A stretch of DNA of 34,290 bases, taken from positions 1-34,290 of the IMG/VR virus record IMGVR_UViG_3300042368_001852. The stretch is one strand, 5' to 3'. Below are positions 8,490 through 15,581 of this stretch, in pieces. Position 1 is the stretch's first letter. Every line of letters begins with the position of its first letter. Made by a program: the position numbers and the translations under genes. The stretch comes from a virus. Under the pieces are notes generated by a model. It searched no databases. It saw only the letters and a list, made by a program, of their open reading frames with translations, and had not been told where the DNA came from.

Positions 8490-8526
8490 TTCCAACGGTT
8501 TCCGCCACTCGTTTCGGAAGCTGGAA
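8490..8526. other. Imperfect stem-loop in the ParB upstream gap
   Basis: The arms TTCCA (8490-8494) with TGGAA (8522-8526) and TTCCG (8500-8504) with CGGAA (8515-8519) can pair into a two-step hairpin with a 10-nt loop. It lies in the 333-bp non-coding gap 8310-8642, near the terminator-like hairpin. No T-run follows, so it is not itself a terminator. It could be part of a packaging or control site. Confidence 0.4.
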
Positions 8527-8532
8527 CTAGCG

Positions 8533-8567
8533 AAAAACCGGGGCTCGCGGACCCGCAGGGGGTTTTT
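8533..8567 (-). terminator. Terminator-like hairpin, symmetric
   Basis: The arms AAAAACC (8533-8539) and GGTTTTT (8561-8567) flank a GC-rich inner segment with a further GGG/CCC pairing. On the minus strand the stem ends in a T-run, as in a Rho-independent terminator, about 75-110 nt after the 67-residue gene. The same symmetry would allow stopping from the plus strand. It would separate the tail-Z unit from the packaging operon. Confidence 0.55.
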
Positions 8568-8604
8568 CCACAGGAGGACCCAAAAGGTGGGGGTGGGGGG
8601 GGTG

Positions 8605-8636
8605 GTTGCGCAACGGTTGCGGTTGCGTTGCGCAAC
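8605..8636. repeat. Second pair of GTTGCGCAAC palindromes
   Basis: Perfect copies lie at 8605-8614 and 8627-8636, with half-site-like GGTTGC repeats between them. Centre spacing is 22 bp, two helical turns. Together with the pair at 8358-8378 this gives four identical palindromes bracketing the gap upstream of the ParB-like gene. They sit just after the stop of the 67-residue gene and next to a G-rich tract. Confidence 0.7.
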
Positions 8637-8642
8637 GGGTGC

Positions 8643-8846
8643 TCAGCGTGAGGCGGGGGGATGGGGGGGGCGGGGGAGGCCCTGGCGCATCACCCAGGTG
8701 GTTGCAGCGCGCTGCGTCATCCACGCCTCGAGTAGCTGCTTGCACATGCCCTGCAGGGTGGGCACGTCGTCGACTGCATCAATGGCGCGGGTCATGCGCT
8801 CCAGCTCGAAGGCTTGGGCAGGGGTGAGGGCGAGGGGATCAGGCAC
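8643..8846 (-). CDS. Small conserved-looking protein of unknown function
   Basis: A 67-residue protein starting at GTG 8846 (VPDPLALTPAQAFELERM). It is helical, with a hydrophobic heptad-like core (LERMTRAIDAV, LQGMCKQLLEAW), a WVMRQ segment and a Pro-rich tail. I associate very similar short proteins with cyanobacteria and their phages, but no function is known to me. It overlaps the stop of the tail-Z gene by 8 bp, so the two are probably co-translated. The frame extends upstream without a better start; the GTG was chosen because homologue-like sequence begins there. Confidence 0.65.
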   Translation of the reverse strand: MPDPLALTPAQAFELERMTRAIDAVDDVPTLQGMCKQLLEAWMTQRAATTWVMRQGLPRPPHPPASR

Positions 8847-9399
8847 GACCGAACCCCCTGCCCATGGCCCCCAGGGCGCGCACGATGCCGTCCTCCAGGG
8901 CCTGCTCGATGCGTAGCTCGGTGCGTGCCTGTAGGGCGGGGGACCAACGGCCCCCGGTGTAGATCGCGTGGATGGATGGGCCGTGGATGACGTCCAGGGG
9001 CATGCGCTCCTTGCCGCGGCGTTTGAAGGGCTTGCCCTTGGCCAGGAAGCCCCCCTTGACCAGGGTGGCCGACCCACCACGGTAGACGCGCATGCGAAGG
9101 CCCTTACGGGTCTCTCGCGGGCGGAACTGCATGGCGGTGATGGGCTTGCGGGAGGTGGTGATCACGGCGGACTGGCCATCGGCGGCCACGCGAGCGCTGG
9201 GGACGTCCTGCTTGATCCTGGCGGCCGAGAGGCTGTAGCGCTGGCCGATGCTCTTGGCCAGGGTGGTGCGGCCGGCCTTGGAGGCATCGCGGACGCCGGC
9301 GCGGATGGCCTTGGGGATGTCCTTGGCGGTGAGCTCCTGGAGTGTCTTGGTGAGCAGGTCATCCCCGACGAGGCGCGCGGTGATGTCGAGTCTGGCCAT
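8839..9399 (-). CDS. Minor tail protein Z-like tail completion protein
   Basis: This 186-residue basic protein resembles the minor tail protein Z (GPZ) family. Typical features are an N-terminal ARLDITARLVGDDLL strand-helix, a central helix pair with AIRAGVRDASKAGRTTLAK, then RYSLSAARIKQDV and a later MRVYRGGSATLVKGGFLAKG region. In lambda, gpZ acts at the head-proximal end of the tail. I chose ATG 9399 because the first family-like residue follows it; an upstream start would add 15 unrelated residues. The gene is detached from other tail genes and lies between the replication operon and the packaging operon, an unusual place. Confidence 0.8.
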   Translation of the reverse strand: MARLDITARLVGDDLLTKTLQELTAKDIPKAIRAGVRDASKAGRTTLAKSIGQRYSLSAARIKQDVPSARVAADGQSAVITTSRKPITAMQFRPRETRKGLRMRVYRGGSATLVKGGFLAKGKPFKRRGKERMPLDVIHGPSIHAIYTGGRWSPALQARTELRIEQALEDGIVRALGAMGRGFGRA

Positions 9400-9543
9400 G
9401 GGGTGATTTCCAGCGGCCCAAGGGTAGGCCCAACAGGCTGCCAACGTCTCTCACGGTGTTCTCACGGTAGGCGTGAGACTCGAAACCCGCTGCGGTTGCT
9501 GGGTTTTGGGGGCCTCCCCCTCTCTCTCTCACACCTCACTAGA

Positions 9544-9579
9544 GACATATACATACATACACTCACTCACTCACTCACT
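9544..9579. repeat. Tetranucleotide tracts (ATAC)n and (CTCA)n
   Basis: Inside the iteron-like region, a short ATAC-type tract is followed at once by about five units of CTCA. The stretch is markedly more A/T-rich and unstructured than its surroundings, which have G5/C5 hairpins on both sides (about 9507-9520 and 9582-9596). It could act as a duplex-unwinding element; that is speculative. Confidence 0.55.
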
Positions 9580-9620
9580 TAGGGGGCTATCCCCCCGGCG
9601 TGAGCGTGAGAACGTGAGAA

Positions 9621-9657
9621 AGGCCCGAACCCCTTGCAGCAAAAGGGATCCGGGCCT
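9621..9657 (-). terminator. Probable Rho-independent terminator of the replication operon
   Basis: AGGCCCG (9621-9627) pairs with CGGGCCT (9651-9657), and CCCTT (9631-9635) pairs with AAGGG (9643-9647) inside. Read on the minus strand the stem is followed by TTTCT. It lies 30-66 nt after the stop of the primase-helicase gene, a fitting place to end the leftward replication transcript. The T-run is short, so efficiency is uncertain. Confidence 0.55.
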
Positions 9658-9686
9658 CACGGTGGCCGTTGGAGGGTGGGCTTTCC

Positions 9687-12398
9687 TCACGGTGGGTCGT
9701 GATCCAGGGCTGATAAGGGCACCCTCACGGCTCGGGCTGTGGCGCCCGCCCCGCGGAAGTAGATCGATCCGCTCTTCTGTGCGCCGGGCAGGCGTGTGAG
9801 GAGGGTGGGCCAGCAGTTGGCCCAGGCGGTGTCCCGGAGCACCGCCGCGATGGCCTCGGCGGTGTTGCTGACGAAGATTGCCTCCGGGTCGACGCGGATG
9901 CCGTTGCGGCCGAGGGTGGCCTCGGCCAGGGGCGCTTCGAGGTGGAAGTCGTTGGCGCGGTGCAGAGCAATCTCCACCAGCTCCCCCATGGTGCGGGTGA
10001 GGGGCCGATCGGCCTCGACGCGGACCTGGTGCTGGAGGATGCGCTGCAGGCATCGCCGCTCATCGGGCACCTCCGTGGCCTGGCTGTAAGGCTCCCAGTC
10101 GTTGCCATCGATCACCTGGCGGGCCTCGTGCTCGGTGACGGGCTGTGAGCTCTGTAGGGACCAGGCGCCGGCCAGGAGGGTGCCGTATTGATCCCCCAGG
10201 GCCTGGGAGTCGAAGCGCTCGGCGGCCACCCGGGTGAAGGTGCGGACGGATTCGCGGATGGTGGGGATGAGTGACACGGTCCGGGCCTGAAGGCGGCGGC
10301 CGGTCTCATCGGATATGAAGCGATCGAGGTCGCGGTCGAGGGCCTCCCAGTGGGCCTGGCGTTCGGCCTGTGGGGTGTCGGTGGGGTTGCGGAGGGTGAG
10401 CTGCGCGAAGCGGCGGCGGTCGGCGCCCTGCTTGAGGCCAGTGGCGATCGAGCTCATCAGGAACATGCTCCGCGGCTGGTAGCTCTGTGCGTCCCCTTCG
10501 GGTGTGCCCTTGAGGGTGCGTGCGCGGCTCTCGCAGGAGGCGACTCGAGCGAGGCCGAGAACCGATTGGATGCGCTGCTGATCGTTCCGCTCGTTGCTCT
10601 CGGCCTCGTCGAAGACGACCGGGCGGCCATCGGCCCCGAGTGTCTGCCGCAGCCCAGCCTCGGTGGTGTTGCCGGAGACGATCAGGCCCATGTCCCCCAG
10701 GAGGGGGGTGACGAAGCGTTCGAGGATGGCGCTCTTGCCGCTGCCTGCGGAGCCGGTAAGCCAGGCATGGGGCCGCCATGCGAGGGCGCCGCAGACAGGC
10801 CCAAGGGTGACCCAGCCGGCGAGGAGGAGGCCGGAGGCTGGCACCTCCCAGCGGAACTGGTTGGCAAGGAGCCAGACCATGCTGGCCTCGTCGTCGCTGA
10901 GGGGGGCGGCATCGGCCGGGCCCTCGAGGGCGGCCAGGCGTTGGTAGAGGTATGGGCTGCTGGCCAGGCGCTTGGTGATGGGGTGGTGCTCGCCATCGAC
11001 GATGAGGCGATCGCCGAGGTGCAGGACAGGGCGGCCTGAATCCCACCATGCGCCACGGCCACGGATGCGGGTGGGGTTGTAGACGCCGATCTGGGCCTGC
11101 TGCCAAAACAGGTCGGAGGCGGCGGCCACCCAGTTAGGAGCACTGCGGCCGGGGTAGTGGGCCTCCCAATAGCCAAGGGGCGCGAGCGCGACGAGGTTGG
11201 TGGAGGAGTGGGAGCCGCGGCCAAGGCGGACTACCTGGCCGGTGCCATGGGGCTGGTAGTAGTAGCCGTCAAGGTCGAAGCCGAGGCAGGTGAAATATGG
11301 GCTGGTGGCCGGGAGGCGTTCGGGCTGAGGTGCGTCGTCAGTGGTAGGGTTTGTGGGCTGCCCGGCGAGGGCTTGCTGCAGTGGGACCTTGAGGCCGGCC
11401 TTCTCGAACAGGGGGCCGGCCTTTTCATTGGGCAGCTGCTCCGGGTCGATGTCGCGGAGGTGATCGCGGACGAATGCGCCGGCCTGCTCGGGCGTCCAAT
11501 CGGCATCGGCCACGTCCCAGCCCTCGGGGACGTCGGCGGGGGGCTCGATGCGGCGGGCGGTGGTGCCGGGCTGCTGCAAGAGCCGGCGGGCCAGGCGACC
11601 CATGGCGAGCGCGCCGTCCTTGTCGGCATCAGGCCAGAGGGTGACGCGGCGGCCGGTGAGCGGTGACCAGTCCACGAGGTCGACGGCCTTCGAGCCGTTG
11701 GACCACGAGACGACGACAGCGGTGGGGAAGAGAGCGGCCGCGGCATCGGCGGCCTTCTCGCCCTCGACCACCAGGACGGGAGCATCGGGCCGGGCGGCGA
11801 GATCGGGGAGGCGGTAGAGGGGCCTGGGCGTGGGCCACTCGCAGGAGAAGGCGTCGCCGTTGGGGCCCTTCGAACGGGGGTAGTGCCAACGGCCGTCGAG
11901 CCACACGCGGTGGATGAAGATCTTGCGGGCGGGCTTGTCGCCGGTGGCGGGCAGATCGAGGCGCTGGATCCAGAACAGCTGCTGGCCGGTGAGGGAGCGG
12001 TAGCACCATTGGGCGGTGGCCCTGCCGAGGGGTGGAGGCGGTGCGTCCGGCGGGGGGATCTCTGGGATCCGGTGGGGGCGCGAGCGACTGGGGGTGACCT
12101 CGGGGGGAAGGCCCAGTTGGGCCTCGATGCGGCGGGCGGCGGTGGCGAAGTCCCAGCCGGTGCTGCGCAGGAGGAGGTCGATGCCAGTGCCTGCGCCGCC
12201 GTTCTGATGCCTGCCTCCGCATTTGTTGCAGAACCAGGTGCCCTTGCCGTCGAGATCGTCGAAGCGGTAGCGGTCGTTGCCACCACAGAGGGGGCACGGC
12301 TGGTGGGTGTCGGTGAGCTGCTCAGTGGAGAGGCCGGCGAGGGCGTGCAGGATCTCCGGCCACCGTCCGCGGGCGGCCTCGAGGATGTCTCGGGGCAT
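9687..12398 (-). CDS. Primase-helicase (P4-alpha-like zinc ribbon, TOPRIM, DUF927-type ATPase)
   Basis: A 903-residue replication protein. Residues 35-60 form a zinc ribbon (C35, C38, C57, C60) like those of P4-type primases. Residues about 207-262 form a TOPRIM domain with VVEGEKAADAA (E213) and the WPDADKDG acidic motif (D257, D259). The C-terminal half is a helicase ATPase with Walker A GSAGSGKS (549-556) and Walker B VVFDEAE (594-600), with DUF927-like sequence before it (YYYQPHGTGQVVRLG). It should unwind DNA and lay RNA primers at the phage origin. The start ATG lies 3 bp after the preceding stop. It is the last gene of the leftward replication operon, followed by repeats and a terminator. 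Confidence 0.9.
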   Translation of the reverse strand: MPRDILEAARGRWPEILHALAGLSTEQLTDTHQPCPLCGGNDRYRFDDLDGKGTWFCNKCGGRHQNGGAGTGIDLLLRSTGWDFATAARRIEAQLGLPPEVTPSRSRPHRIPEIPPPDAPPPPLGRATAQWCYRSLTGQQLFWIQRLDLPATGDKPARKIFIHRVWLDGRWHYPRSKGPNGDAFSCEWPTPRPLYRLPDLAARPDAPVLVVEGEKAADAAAALFPTAVVVSWSNGSKAVDLVDWSPLTGRRVTLWPDADKDGALAMGRLARRLLQQPGTTARRIEPPADVPEGWDVADADWTPEQAGAFVRDHLRDIDPEQLPNEKAGPLFEKAGLKVPLQQALAGQPTNPTTDDAPQPERLPATSPYFTCLGFDLDGYYYQPHGTGQVVRLGRGSHSSTNLVALAPLGYWEAHYPGRSAPNWVAAASDLFWQQAQIGVYNPTRIRGRGAWWDSGRPVLHLGDRLIVDGEHHPITKRLASSPYLYQRLAALEGPADAAPLSDDEASMVWLLANQFRWEVPASGLLLAGWVTLGPVCGALAWRPHAWLTGSAGSGKSAILERFVTPLLGDMGLIVSGNTTEAGLRQTLGADGRPVVFDEAESNERNDQQRIQSVLGLARVASCESRARTLKGTPEGDAQSYQPRSMFLMSSIATGLKQGADRRRFAQLTLRNPTDTPQAERQAHWEALDRDLDRFISDETGRRLQARTVSLIPTIRESVRTFTRVAAERFDSQALGDQYGTLLAGAWSLQSSQPVTEHEARQVIDGNDWEPYSQATEVPDERRCLQRILQHQVRVEADRPLTRTMGELVEIALHRANDFHLEAPLAEATLGRNGIRVDPEAIFVSNTAEAIAAVLRDTAWANCWPTLLTRLPGAQKSGSIYFRGAGATARAVRVPLSALDHDPP

Positions 12399-12401
12399 GG
12401 G

Positions 12402-12614
12402 TCAGCTGTCCGCGTCGACGTCGAGGGGCATGGCGTCAACTGCCCGGATCAGCAGGCTCAGCTCTTCCGCCAGGGCCGTATGAGCTGGGTTGCGGTGGCC
12501 GAAGTGGATGTTCTCGATGACGGCGCGGCGCTGGCGGAGCTTCTCGCCGATGCGCTGTCGCATCAGCCGCATGCCGCTGCGGAAGGTGATGGAGTCCTGG
12601 AACTGATCGCTCAT
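12402..12614 (-). CDS. Small helical protein of unknown function
   Basis: A 70-residue protein rich in Arg and Glu (MRLMRQRIGEKLRQRRAVIENI), probably a helical hairpin. No known family is recognised. It lies 3 bp upstream of the primase-helicase start and overlaps the previous small gene by 4 bp, so it is translationally coupled in the replication operon. A role with the replication proteins is inferred from position only. Confidence 0.6.
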   Translation of the reverse strand: MSDQFQDSITFRSGMRLMRQRIGEKLRQRRAVIENIHFGHRNPAHTALAEELSLLIRAVDAMPLDVDADS

Positions 12615-12784
12615 GCTGTGCGGGGGCGGTGGGGCTGTGGGTGGGAGACGGTGACGAGGTGGCCAGGAAAGGCCATGCGGCCGATCATGAGGGCAGCATC
12701 TGGAGACCGCGCCATGGCGGGCAGGTAGATGGGCGTAGCACCACGGCGGTGAGCGGTGATGGTGAAGCGAAAGAGCCTGTTCAT
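12611..12784 (-). CDS. Short basic protein of unknown function
   Basis: A 57-residue protein starting at ATG 12784 (MNRLFRFTITAHRRGATP) with several His and Arg residues. The start is part of an ATGA overlap with the previous gene, which supports it over a longer upstream frame. No family is recognised. Its end overlaps the next gene by 4 bp. Evidence for coding is the unbroken chain of four-base overlaps in this operon. Confidence 0.5.
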   Translation of the reverse strand: MNRLFRFTITAHRRGATPIYLPAMARSPDAALMIGRMAFPGHLVTVSHPQPHRPRTA

Positions 12785-12948
12785 TCGACCCCTTCTACGC
12801 GGCGCATAATGCGGGAGAGGATGTCGTGCAGTGCCCGTGTGGACCCAAACCGCTCGGTGGCGATGATCGCGAGGCATCGCTGCCGCTCCGCGGCGACGCC
12901 AGCGAGCCATTGGGGGCTGACCGGCTCGAAGGTTTGGTTAGCGCTCAT
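12781..12948 (-). CDS. 55-residue hypothetical protein
   Basis: Translates as MSANQTFEPVSPQW followed by AGVAAERQRCLAIIATERFG and a helical end (LHDILSRIMRRVEGVE). It resembles small phage proteins with an N-terminal extended part and a C-terminal amphipathic helix, but no named family. It overlaps the preceding gene by 11 bp and the following one by ATGA, fitting the operon. Function unknown. Confidence 0.55.
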   Translation of the reverse strand: MSANQTFEPVSPQWLAGVAAERQRCLAIIATERFGSTRALHDILSRIMRRVEGVE

Positions 12949-13240
12949 CGCTTGCGACCGGCATGAGGGGATCGAACGAGTCGGCCCCAGTGGTGGCGTC
13001 GAGTGCCTTCGTGGCGACGGCCCGGGCGGCTCTGGCGCGAAGGGAGCGGCAGTGGCGCACGACGGTCTCAGCCATGTGGAAGCTCTTGCCGCTGTGCCGG
13101 ATCACGTTCTCCGCCCAGTTCTCGGGGTTGTTGGCCCAGCGGAGAACGGCAGCATCCTCGGGATCATCGTGGCAGCTGAGGGCCTCCTTCCAGAGGGTGC
13201 GCAAGCGCTTGAGGCACTCGGCGTCTGTGAGTCTTGCCAT
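12938..13240 (-). CDS. Hypothetical protein of the replication operon
   Basis: A 100-residue protein starting at ATG 13240 (MARLTDAECLKRLRTLW). It is rich in Arg and Ala with a WANNPENWAENVIRHSGKS segment that looks like a helical domain core. A G-rich stretch (CCCCCC on the plus strand) precedes the start and no clean SD is seen. The 70-bp gap upstream carries a member of the dyad operator family (13300-13314). No function is recognised. Confidence 0.55.
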   Translation of the reverse strand: MARLTDAECLKRLRTLWKEALSCHDDPEDAAVLRWANNPENWAENVIRHSGKSFHMAETVVRHCRSLRARAARAVATKALDATTGADSFDPLMPVASDER

Positions 13241-13299
13241 GGGGGGAAAAGGTGGGCCTGCCCACCGTAAGGAGTCGGCCGGGCCTGGGCAGAGGCCCC

Positions 13300-13314
13300 G
13301 TAACATCCTGTTAC
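13300..13314 (-). promoter_or_regulatory. Dyad operator site a (GTAAC-N5-GTTAC)
   Basis: Read on the minus strand, this site is GTAACAGGATGTTAC, with perfect 5-bp arms, followed by GGGG. It contains the TAA stop of the VRR-NUC gene and lies 60 bp before the start at 13240. It is the only member of the family on the minus strand and, like the others, points with transcription. It lacks the downstream GATGA element. Confidence 0.6.
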
Positions 13315-13781
13315 AGACCCAGTGGCGGGGCCCATGGCCCGCGGGTGATGATCTGCTGAGCCTCCTCCACGGAGTGAGCGACGCCTGCGATGCCGCCGGC
13401 CTGGTGGACGACGGTGAGGAAGGTTCGCTGTGCCTTGCTGAGCTTGCCCTTGTCCTTCGCCTCGATGGCGACGAACACCGCGACCTGACGGCCCACCATG
13501 TCGGGGGTGATGGTGATGGTGTGGAGGCCGATGGCGTCGCTGGAGCCGCTGAACACCTCGCCGGCGTGGCTGCCGAGGCCATAGGCCACGAAGCGGCCGG
13601 TGCGATCGAAGAGGCCGCCGACGTTGTTGCGCCAGAGCCGTGTGGCGCCAGTGCAGAGGCGGTTGATGATCGGGGTGAGGACGCCTGATGTCTCACGAGA
13701 GGGGGTGCCCTTCCCACGGGTCCGACCAGGCGGCCGAGAGTTGCTTCCAGCTTTCGCGGCGGGGGTCGCGTCGTTTCTCAC
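13311..13781 (-). CDS. VRR-NUC domain nuclease
   Basis: The C-terminal 110 residues match the VRR-NUC fold, a PD-(D/E)XK nuclease family common in phages and in FAN1-type repair enzymes. Visible features are TGATRLWRNNVGG at the start, the substrate-binding strand HTITITPDMVGRQ, the catalytic strand VAVFVAIEAKDKGKLSKAQ (E-x-K) and QRTFLTVVHQAGGIAGV. Such enzymes may resolve branched replication intermediates. The start is uncertain: no ATG precedes the domain closely, so I use GTG 13781 (GGAAAC upstream), which overlaps the helicase gene by 89 bp in another frame. An ATG at 13877 is possible but would overlap by 185 bp. Confidence 0.75.
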   Translation of the reverse strand: MRNDATPAAKAGSNSRPPGRTRGKGTPSRETSGVLTPIINRLCTGATRLWRNNVGGLFDRTGRFVAYGLGSHAGEVFSGSSDAIGLHTITITPDMVGRQVAVFVAIEAKDKGKLSKAQRTFLTVVHQAGGIAGVAHSVEEAQQIITRGPWAPPLGL

Positions 13782-15216
13782 GTAGTTTCCAGCGGTGGAG
13801 TGCCCAGCCGGGTTTATAGCCCCGCTGGCGGCCGAGGGCCTCAAAGTCTTCGAGTGACCGGCAGTCGCGCTCTTCACTGATGCGTTCGCGGCGGGCTTCC
13901 TCGATGGCCTTCATGGCGGCCGCCTTCACCGGGTCGAACTCCACCAGGTCGCCGTCGACGCGCTCGACCTCGTGCTCCTCGCGCTGGGGGATGGGGAACT
14001 CGTAGCCGCAGTTGGTGCAGACCGGGCTGGTGGAGGGTGTGCGTGCGAAGCAGGTGGGGCAGTTGCGGTGCGGATCAGGTTCTGGGTGAGCGGCCTCGCG
14101 CTTCGGCCGGCCCTCGAGTGACCAGTTGCGGGGGTCGGCAGGCATGCCGAGGTTGGTGCGGCCCTGGCCATCGCCGATGTTGCCCACGTGATCGATGAAG
14201 ATCGCCAACTCCTTGCCGTCAGCGGTGCGAAGGCCGCGGCCGAGCATCTGGAGGTGCAGGGGTAGGGACTTGGTGCGACGGTCGATGATCACGCCGCTCA
14301 CGCTGGGCACATCGGTGCCTTCGGTGGCGATCTCGCAGTTGACCAAGACCTTGAGGCTGCCGTCGGCGAGGTCACGGAACGCCTGGCGGCGGATGCCGCG
14401 ATCGGTGTTGCCGTCGATCGCGATGGCGGCGATGCCCGCTTCTCGGAAGGCGTCGGCCTGGGTGACGGCGTGGGGCACGGAGCAGGTGTAGCTGAGGGCC
14501 GTCCCCATGTGGCGGCAGGCGATGGAGCGGAGGTAGTTGCTCACCACGTCCCCCATGTGCTCGCCCTGCCGGAGGATCTCGCCCTGGGCGTCGAGGCCGG
14601 CGCGGGTGTCGAGCTTCCCGGGGGCGATGGAGCTCAGGTCGACGGCCGGTGGCACGATCGCCAGGGCTGGGCAAAGGTAGCCGTTGTCGGTGAGCCAGCC
14701 GACGGTGGGGCCCAGCACCAGGTCGGTGAAGTAGCCGCCGTGGCCGGCGCCGAGGCCTTTGCCGTCAAAGCGCTCGGGGGTGGCGGTGAACCCGATGAGG
14801 AAGGAGCGTGGGGAGTGTTCGATCACCCGCCCCCACTTGTTGTCCTCGACCAGGTGGTGCGCCTCGTCCTGGACGATCACGTCGGGCGGCTGGAGGCGAT
14901 GCAGCCTGCGGATGAGGGTGTCGACGGAACAGACCTGAACCAGCTGGGCGGGCTGCTCGTGGAAGCCGGCGGCGATCATCCCGTGCGGCACGCCCTCGGC
15001 GTGGATCCGTTCGGAGAGGTCGCCGACGATCTCCTCCCGATGGGCGATGACCCAGCAGCGGCGGCCCTGCGCAGCGATGGCCCGGGCCCGGTTGGCGATG
15101 ACGGTGCCCTTGCCGGAGCCAGTGGGTGAGACGACGAGGATGCGGCGATGGCCGGCCTGGATGGAGGCGCGGACGCCATGGACCATCTCCTGCTGGTAGT
15201 CGCGAAGTGCTGGCAC
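13693..15216 (-). CDS. SF2 DNA/RNA helicase (DEAH, type III restriction-like)
   Basis: A 507-residue superfamily 2 helicase. Motifs seen: Q-like LRDYQQEMV at the N-terminus, Walker A SPTGSGKGT (30-38), DEAH (117-120), FTATPER (motif III), and motif VI LQMLGRGLRTADGKE. A zinc-ribbon-like pair CPTCF...CTNCGYEF lies near residue 390, followed by a charged helical tail. Phage helicases of this layout usually serve replication or recombination. The start is GTG 15216, with homology beginning right there. It is the first gene of the leftward operon and faces the divergent control region. Confidence 0.9.
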   Translation of the reverse strand: MPALRDYQQEMVHGVRASIQAGHRRILVVSPTGSGKGTVIANRARAIAAQGRRCWVIAHREEIVGDLSERIHAEGVPHGMIAAGFHEQPAQLVQVCSVDTLIRRLHRLQPPDVIVQDEAHHLVEDNKWGRVIEHSPRSFLIGFTATPERFDGKGLGAGHGGYFTDLVLGPTVGWLTDNGYLCPALAIVPPAVDLSSIAPGKLDTRAGLDAQGEILRQGEHMGDVVSNYLRSIACRHMGTALSYTCSVPHAVTQADAFREAGIAAIAIDGNTDRGIRRQAFRDLADGSLKVLVNCEIATEGTDVPSVSGVIIDRRTKSLPLHLQMLGRGLRTADGKELAIFIDHVGNIGDGQGRTNLGMPADPRNWSLEGRPKREAAHPEPDPHRNCPTCFARTPSTSPVCTNCGYEFPIPQREEHEVERVDGDLVEFDPVKAAAMKAIEEARRERISEERDCRSLEDFEALGRQRGYKPGWALHRWKLREKRRDPRRESWKQLSAAWSDPWEGHPLS

Positions 15217-15235
15217 GGGATGCCTGGGTTAGGGC

Positions 15236-15264
15236 TTGACGGTAGCTGGAGGATGGCAGATTAT
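15236..15264 (+). promoter_or_regulatory. Sigma70-type promoter for the rightward early operon
   Basis: TTGACG (15236-15241) and GATTAT (15259-15264) are separated by exactly 17 bp, close to the consensus TTGACA-N17-TATAAT. The predicted transcript would start near 15271, just before operator b, and read into the gene at 15372 and the RecE/RecT genes. This is sequence inference. Confidence 0.65.
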
Positions 15265-15288
15265 CCCGCGAAATCAAATAGTTGTTAC
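15260..15288 (-). promoter_or_regulatory. Putative divergent promoter for the leftward replication operon
   Basis: On the minus strand, GATAAT (15265-15260) is preceded at 17 bp by GTAACA (15288-15283). The -10 is good and the -35 weak. Its -10 overlaps the rightward -10 on the opposite strand, and its -35 lies inside operator b. A protein bound there could silence this promoter directly. It would serve the helicase gene starting at 15216. Confidence 0.45.
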
Positions 15289-15298
15289 GGTATGTAAC
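15284..15298 (+). promoter_or_regulatory. Dyad operator site b (GTTAC-N5-GTAAC)
   Basis: GTTACGGTATGTAAC is a perfect inverted repeat, with arms in the opposite sense to the other family members (GTTAC first). TTGTTACGG matches the right half of the other sites. It lies between the two divergent promoters and 74 bp before the start at 15372. Short GCGGGA-type direct repeats follow at 15298-15335. Confidence 0.6.
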
Positions 15299-15371
15299 GG
15301 GAAGGAGCGGGAAGATGCGGGAGGGAGCGGGAACGGGGTACGGTCCAGAGGTCCCACGCAATCCACAGGGC

Positions 15372-15581
15372 ATGAACGAACAGCCCCATTACAGCGACCC
15401 GATGGAGCAGGCCCGCCTGGATCACCTGCGCGCCAAGGCACGGCTGCTGCAGGCCCAGGCACTGGCCTTCACTCGCAGCGAGCCGGGCACGCCACGCATC
15501 GATCTGGCGTCGATGCCTTACAAAGCTCTTCTGCGGCTTCAAGCCGACATCGTTGCAGAACTCATCGCGCGGGAGCCCTAA
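15372..15581 (+). CDS. Small early protein of unknown function
   Basis: A 69-residue protein (MNEQPHYSDPMEQARLDHL...), helical and rich in Ala, Leu and Arg. It is the first gene of the rightward early operon, downstream of the divergent promoter and operator b. Its TAA shares its last base with the ATG of the RecE-like gene, so translation is coupled. No known domain is recognised. The ATG at 15372 was chosen because an earlier in-frame start would lie across the operator. Confidence 0.6.
   Translation: MNEQPHYSDPMEQARLDHLRAKARLLQAQALAFTRSEPGTPRIDLASMPYKALLRLQADIVAELIAREP

Larger units (their letters stand above)
9450..9729. repeat. Cluster of CTCACG/CGTGAG hexamers (iteron-like)
   Basis: CTCACG starts at 9450, 9461, 9656, 9686 and 9724. 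Its reverse complement CGTGAG starts at 9472, 9599, 9605 and 9613. That is nine copies in 280 bp. Four of the five forward copies extend to CTCACGGT. The cluster fills the 287-bp gap (9400-9686) between the primase-helicase stop and the tail-Z start, with the last two copies at and inside the primase 3' end. Repeated short sites next to a replication gene suggest an origin or regulator-binding array. This is inference from pattern and location. Confidence 0.6.

Noticed and set aside
9544-9618. CRISPR array
   Set aside because: The repeats are only 4-6 bp with irregular spacing; there are no spacer units or cas genes.
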